DNA of 8,369 nucleotides from Micrococcales bacterium. GTDB lineage: Bacteria > Actinomycetota > Actinomycetes > Actinomycetales > Cellulomonadaceae. The stretch spans positions 1-8,369 of the forward strand of contig WRCL01000061.1 in the NCBI GenBank assembly GCA_009783975.1. The letters run 5' to 3'. Under the pieces are notes generated by a model. That model saw only the letters and a program-made list of their open reading frames with translations, was not told the DNA's origin and made no database searches. The position numbers and the translations under genes are program-made. Shown piece by piece: positions 6,297 to 8,369 of the stretch (positions are counted from its first letter, which is position 1; every line of letters begins with the position of its first letter).

Positions 6297-6828
6297 GGAT
6301 TACTGCATCGAACGGTGACGGGACGCAGACAGTCGTGATCGGTCCGGGCATGATCTCGATGCGGGCGTTGACAGTGCGCTTGAGGGCCTGGGTGCCGCCC
6401 TCGATGGCGACCATCGTCTTGCCGTGGAGTTTTTCGACGACCTTCGGAGCCGCGTGGTCGGCAATGAGCACATCGACGACGTCAGGGGCGCTGGTGACAA
6501 GGTCTACTGCGGCCCCACCTCGCTGGAACCGGTGGGCTGTGCTGTTGCGGTCGTCGATAGAAGGCATGAACTCGTAGCCCAGGTCCTCCAGCGCACGGGC
6601 CGTCTCGGCGGCGACCCCTCGGGTTGTCTCGACGTGCAGCACCATGTCGACGTCGCTGGTCGGGCGCAGGGTATCGATGCCACGGTGGATGCCGTGGAGC
6701 TGGGCCATCAGACCGCCGACGAGGGTCCACTTCTCGTGTGGAAGGACCGCCTCGATCTCGGCGACGTTCGGCCACGGTGCTCCCCAACCGCCGGGCGGGC
6801 TTGGGGACCTCGACGGTAGGACGATCAG
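6076..6828 (-). CDS. AbiEii/MenT-type nucleotidyltransferase (unit 2), insertion and altered C-terminus
   Basis: A 250-aa frame from CTG 6828, which overlaps the HTH gene stop as CTGA, in place of ATGA in the first copy. An ATG at 6708 would drop the PPGGWGAPWP and LVGGLM region shared with copy 1, so the CTG start is preferred although unusual. Motifs: GG at 38-39, DVD with D59 and D61, third acidic D109 in GGAAVDLV, and K179 in ILKAAAYQTD. These fit the DNA polymerase beta-like toxin fold of AbiEii and MenT. Oddities: 23 residues (about 189-211) sit between QTDSR and KERHLQDAAL, where copy 1 has almost none; and after AGSDRS the chain ends in SRLSRRRRS, unlike the copy-1 ending. Activity is doubtful even though the catalytic motifs remain. 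Confidence 0.7.
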   Translation of the reverse strand: MIVLPSRSPSPPGGWGAPWPNVAEIEAVLPHEKWTLVGGLMAQLHGIHRGIDTLRPTSDVDMVLHVETTRGVAAETARALEDLGYEFMPSIDDRNSTAHRFQRGGAAVDLVTSAPDVVDVLIADHAAPKVVEKLHGKTMVAIEGGTQALKRTVNARIEIMPGPITTVCVPSPFDAVILKAAAYQTDSRAPGVGQRGDHRPCLAADSVLWPSKERHLQDAALPLSAIDDPRTDREQIAGSDRSRLSRRRRS

Positions 6829-7487
6829 CGACGGAACGCCTTCAGAGCACAGTCGAGAGCGTCGGTGCCGGCGCGGCGCTCACGCACATCGAGGGACTCG
6901 GCGAGATCGAGAGCGGCCAGGACCACAGCGCGGTCGGCCAGGTCGCCGACGACGGCAAGGTCCATGGTCGTCGCCCGCAGGGTGACGCGACCCTCATCGT
7001 CGCGGATCAGGCCGTGGTCACGCACCACGGCGGCGACGGTGTCGGCGGCAAGGTATCCGTCGATGCTGCCGGTGTCGGCAAGGCCGAGCCGACCAGCGGC
7101 GTCGGACGTGCGCACGACAGTCCCCAGGAGGTATCGGCCCGTGCTGGAGTGCGCCCGGTAGCGGGTGACCTCGGCACGCCCACGGGTGCGTTCGACCAGT
7201 GCGGTGGCGGTCAGGCCCCGCAGCCGGGACCGTAGCCGGGACCGTTGGGTCTGGCCCATCCACTGCGCGTCGCCACCAGACAGCAGCGAGACTGCTCCCC
7301 ACGCCGTGGGCCCCGACCACGCCCGTGCGTGTGAACCTCCCCGCACCGACAACAGCCGTTCGACCGACGTCCCGTCGAGGACGCCCCGGGCGAGTTGGCG
7401 CAGCTCACCGCCGCCGACCAGGTGCTGGACCTGCCGCGTCGAGACACCGAGCCGCTCGGCAGCCTCGGACACCGTCGTCAAACTCAT
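6825..7487 (-). CDS. HTH regulator / AbiEi-like antitoxin candidate (unit 2)
   Basis: A 220-aa paralogue of the 2650-3300 protein. The helix-turn-helix is TVSEAAERLGVSTRQVQHLVGGGEL near the N-terminus; TAWGAVSLLSGGDAQW, RSRLRSRLRG and DLAESLDVRERRAG follow in the same order as in the first copy. It is coupled to the nucleotidyltransferase by a CTGA overlap. I infer an antitoxin and autorepressor. ATG 7487 is chosen because a GAAACT -10 lies 7 nt upstream and the HTH begins right after it; the frame is open back to 7550, but the extra residues overlap the promoter. Confidence 0.8.
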   Translation of the reverse strand: MSLTTVSEAAERLGVSTRQVQHLVGGGELRQLARGVLDGTSVERLLSVRGGSHARAWSGPTAWGAVSLLSGGDAQWMGQTQRSRLRSRLRGLTATALVERTRGRAEVTRYRAHSSTGRYLLGTVVRTSDAAGRLGLADTGSIDGYLAADTVAAVVRDHGLIRDDEGRVTLRATTMDLAVVGDLADRAVVLAALDLAESLDVRERRAGTDALDCALKAFRR

Positions 7488-7494
7488 AACAGAA

Positions 7495-7523
7495 AGTTTC
7501 GCATACACGAAACGGTCTGCCAA
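7495..7523 (-). promoter_or_regulatory. Promoter of the unit-2 HTH gene, leaderless
   Basis: On the minus strand TTGGCA (7523-7518), a 17-nt spacer and GAAACT (7500-7495), then 7 nt to ATG 7487. Spacing is the same as in the unit-1 minus-strand promoter. Confidence 0.5.
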
Positions 7524-7532
7524 GTCCGTTTC
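7496..7532. promoter_or_regulatory. Cluster of GTTTCG/CGAAAC half-sites, operator candidate
   Basis: GTTTCG (7496-7501) and CGAAAC (7508-7513) are a perfect inverted pair 6 nt apart. GAAACGG (7509-7515) and CCGTTTC (7526-7532) form a second perfect pair 10 nt apart. The three half-sites cover the -10, spacer and -35 of the HTH gene promoter, as an autoregulatory operator would. Confidence 0.55.
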
Positions 7533-7552
7533 AGCCGCCACCCGACGCACGA

Positions 7553-7581
7553 CTGAACAGTTAGATGGGCTAGTTGTTCAG
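7553..7581. promoter_or_regulatory. Inverted repeat overlapping the plus-strand -35
   Basis: CTGAACA (7553-7559) and TGTTCAG (7575-7581) are perfect 7-bp arms; adding GTTA and TAGT extends the symmetry with two mismatches. The right arm overlaps the -35 of the excisionase-type gene. Confidence 0.5.
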
Positions 7582-7602
7582 GCTGCTCGCATGTGGGATG
7601 AT
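7574..7602 (+). promoter_or_regulatory. Promoter of the unit-2 excisionase-type gene, leaderless
   Basis: TTGTTC (7574-7579), a 17-nt spacer and GATGAT (7597-7602), then 6 nt to ATG 7609. The -10 has the essential A and final T but not the first T. Confidence 0.5.
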
Positions 7603-7608
7603 GGGCAC

Positions 7609-7962
7609 ATGAGCATCCTGTCGATCCCTCCGGACGTCGTGCAGTCAGCGCCGCTGCACGGCACGGACGTGCTGCCCAGATGGGCCAAGGACGTGCTGGC
7701 AGCCGTCACCGAGGCCAGCGCGAGGGGCGAGACCGTGCGGTTGGACTCGACGGTCGAGACGCTGACTCCTGCTCAGACGGCCGAGCGTCTCGGGCTGTCG
7801 CGAGCCACTGTCTCACGGCGGATCGCCGCAGGTGAGATCGCCACGATCAAGGTCGGCAACCGCCACCGCATCCCCGTGACCGAGTACCAACGCTTCCGGC
7901 GCGACCTCATGCGCAAGGTCACCGCTTACTACGCTGACGACATCGAGGACGACCTCACCTGA
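7609..7962 (+). CDS. Excisionase-type HTH protein, antitoxin candidate of PIN pair (unit 2)
   Basis: A 117-aa paralogue of the 3419-3778 protein: DVLPRWAKDVL, then the HTH LTPAQTAERLGLSRATVSRR, AAGEIATIKVGNRHRIP and an acidic end (DDIEDDLT). The KVGNRHRxP hairpin is identical between copies except V/I. It lies 22 nt before the second PIN gene, so I infer the same antitoxin and repressor role. The ATG at 7609 is favoured by promoter spacing and by alignment with copy 1; an in-frame ATG at 7591 lies between the -35 and -10, and the frame is open from 7165 antisense to the HTH gene. Confidence 0.82.
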   Translation: MSILSIPPDVVQSAPLHGTDVLPRWAKDVLAAVTEASARGETVRLDSTVETLTPAQTAERLGLSRATVSRRIAAGEIATIKVGNRHRIPVTEYQRFRRDLMRKVTAYYADDIEDDLT

Positions 7963-7984
7963 GCCTCGACGCATAGAGACAGAT

Positions 7985-8369
7985 GTGAACACCTCTCCCG
8001 GACCGGTCAGGGTCTTCCTCGACGCCAATATCCTTGCCAAGCCCGTCACCCGTACCCTGCTCATCGCGGGTGGCCCTGCCAGCAACTTCGTCGCTGTATG
8101 GTCGCCCACCGCGCTCGACCAAGCAGACCGCCACCTGGGTCCGGGCAAGACCCCTGTCTGGCACCTGGTAACGAGGTTCGGCTGGGCGGTCGGCCCCACT
8201 GGCGACCACGCCGACAGGTACGTCGGCACGGACCCCGCCGACCGCCAGATCCTGGCTGATGCCGTCGCCGCCGAGGCGGCGTTCCTGGTCACCGAGGACG
8301 TCGACGACTTCGCCGAGATCGACCTGGTCACAGTCGGCATGAGCGCGGTGGCGCCCGATCTGTTCCTTG
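7985..8369 (+). CDS. PIN-domain ribonuclease toxin candidate, partial (unit 2)
   Basis: An open frame from GTG 7985 to the right edge (128 codons, no stop), so the gene continues outside. VFLDANILAKPVTRTL gives D13; DRQILADAVAAEAAFLVTEDVDDF and GMSAVAPDLFL follow as in the first PIN protein (13 of 15 identical in the first motif, 18 of 24 in the second, by hand). It should be a VapC-like RNase. Unlike copy 1 it does not overlap the antitoxin gene: 22 nt separate them and the ribosome site is weak (AGAGACAG). Whether it has the CxxC pairs of copy 1 cannot be seen. Confidence 0.8.
   Translation, partial: MNTSPGPVRVFLDANILAKPVTRTLLIAGGPASNFVAVWSPTALDQADRHLGPGKTPVWHLVTRFGWAVGPTGDHADRYVGTDPADRQILADAVAAEAAFLVTEDVDDFAEIDLVTVGMSAVAPDLFL

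Noticed and set aside
7165..7608. Long N-terminal extension of the unit-2 excisionase-type protein
   Set aside because: Runs through the promoter and antisense to the HTH gene; copy 1 has no equivalent.
1..8369. CRISPR array, tRNA, rRNA or insertion sequence
   Set aside because: No regular spaced repeats, no cloverleaf or rRNA-like stretch, and no transposase motif or terminal inverted repeats found on reading.

Overview
The window is GC-rich, with coding frames that favour G or C at the third codon position. Several genes appear to start leaderless, with a -10 box 6-7 nt upstream of the start codon, and GTG starts are common. This points to a high-GC actinobacterium, perhaps Micrococcales; the taxon is inference. 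The content is accessory: toxin-antitoxin-like genes, decayed genes and rearrangement scars, with no housekeeping gene.

Layout, left to right. (1) 1-1954, minus strand: a membrane-anchored YobI/KAP-type P-loop NTPase, cut short by a 7-bp tandem duplication; its restored frame runs off the left edge. (2) 1962-3300, minus: an HTH regulator (216 aa) followed, with an ATGA overlap, by a nucleotidyltransferase of AbiEii/MenT type that is a pseudogene with three frameshifts and one nonsense codon. (3) 3419-4442, plus, divergent from (2): an excisionase-type HTH protein and an overlapping PIN-domain protein with a C-terminal CxxC...CxxC motif. (4) 4374-5228, minus: an unrecognised 176-aa protein and a small RelE/ParE-like protein. 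(5) 5292-6296, plus: a ribbon-helix-helix antitoxin-like protein and an unrecognised protein whose 3' end seems lost. (6) 6076-7487, minus: a second HTH regulator and a second nucleotidyltransferase, with a CTGA overlap, a 23-residue insertion and a foreign C-terminus. (7) 7609-8369, plus: a second excisionase-type HTH protein and a second PIN protein that runs off the right edge.

The main point is that (2)+(3) and (6)+(7) are diverged copies of one four-gene unit: nucleotidyltransferase <- HTH | HTH -> PIN. It reads as two toxin-antitoxin-like pairs, one AbiE/Men-like and one VapBC-like, placed back to back around a control region of about 120 bp. Each control region holds two facing promoters and palindromes that overlap them. 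In both copies the nucleotidyltransferase is damaged, while both HTH regulators and both PIN pairs are open as far as they can be read. The unit therefore looks like it is losing one toxin while keeping its regulators. A third possible TA pair (RHH antitoxin and RelE-like protein, divergent) lies between the copies.
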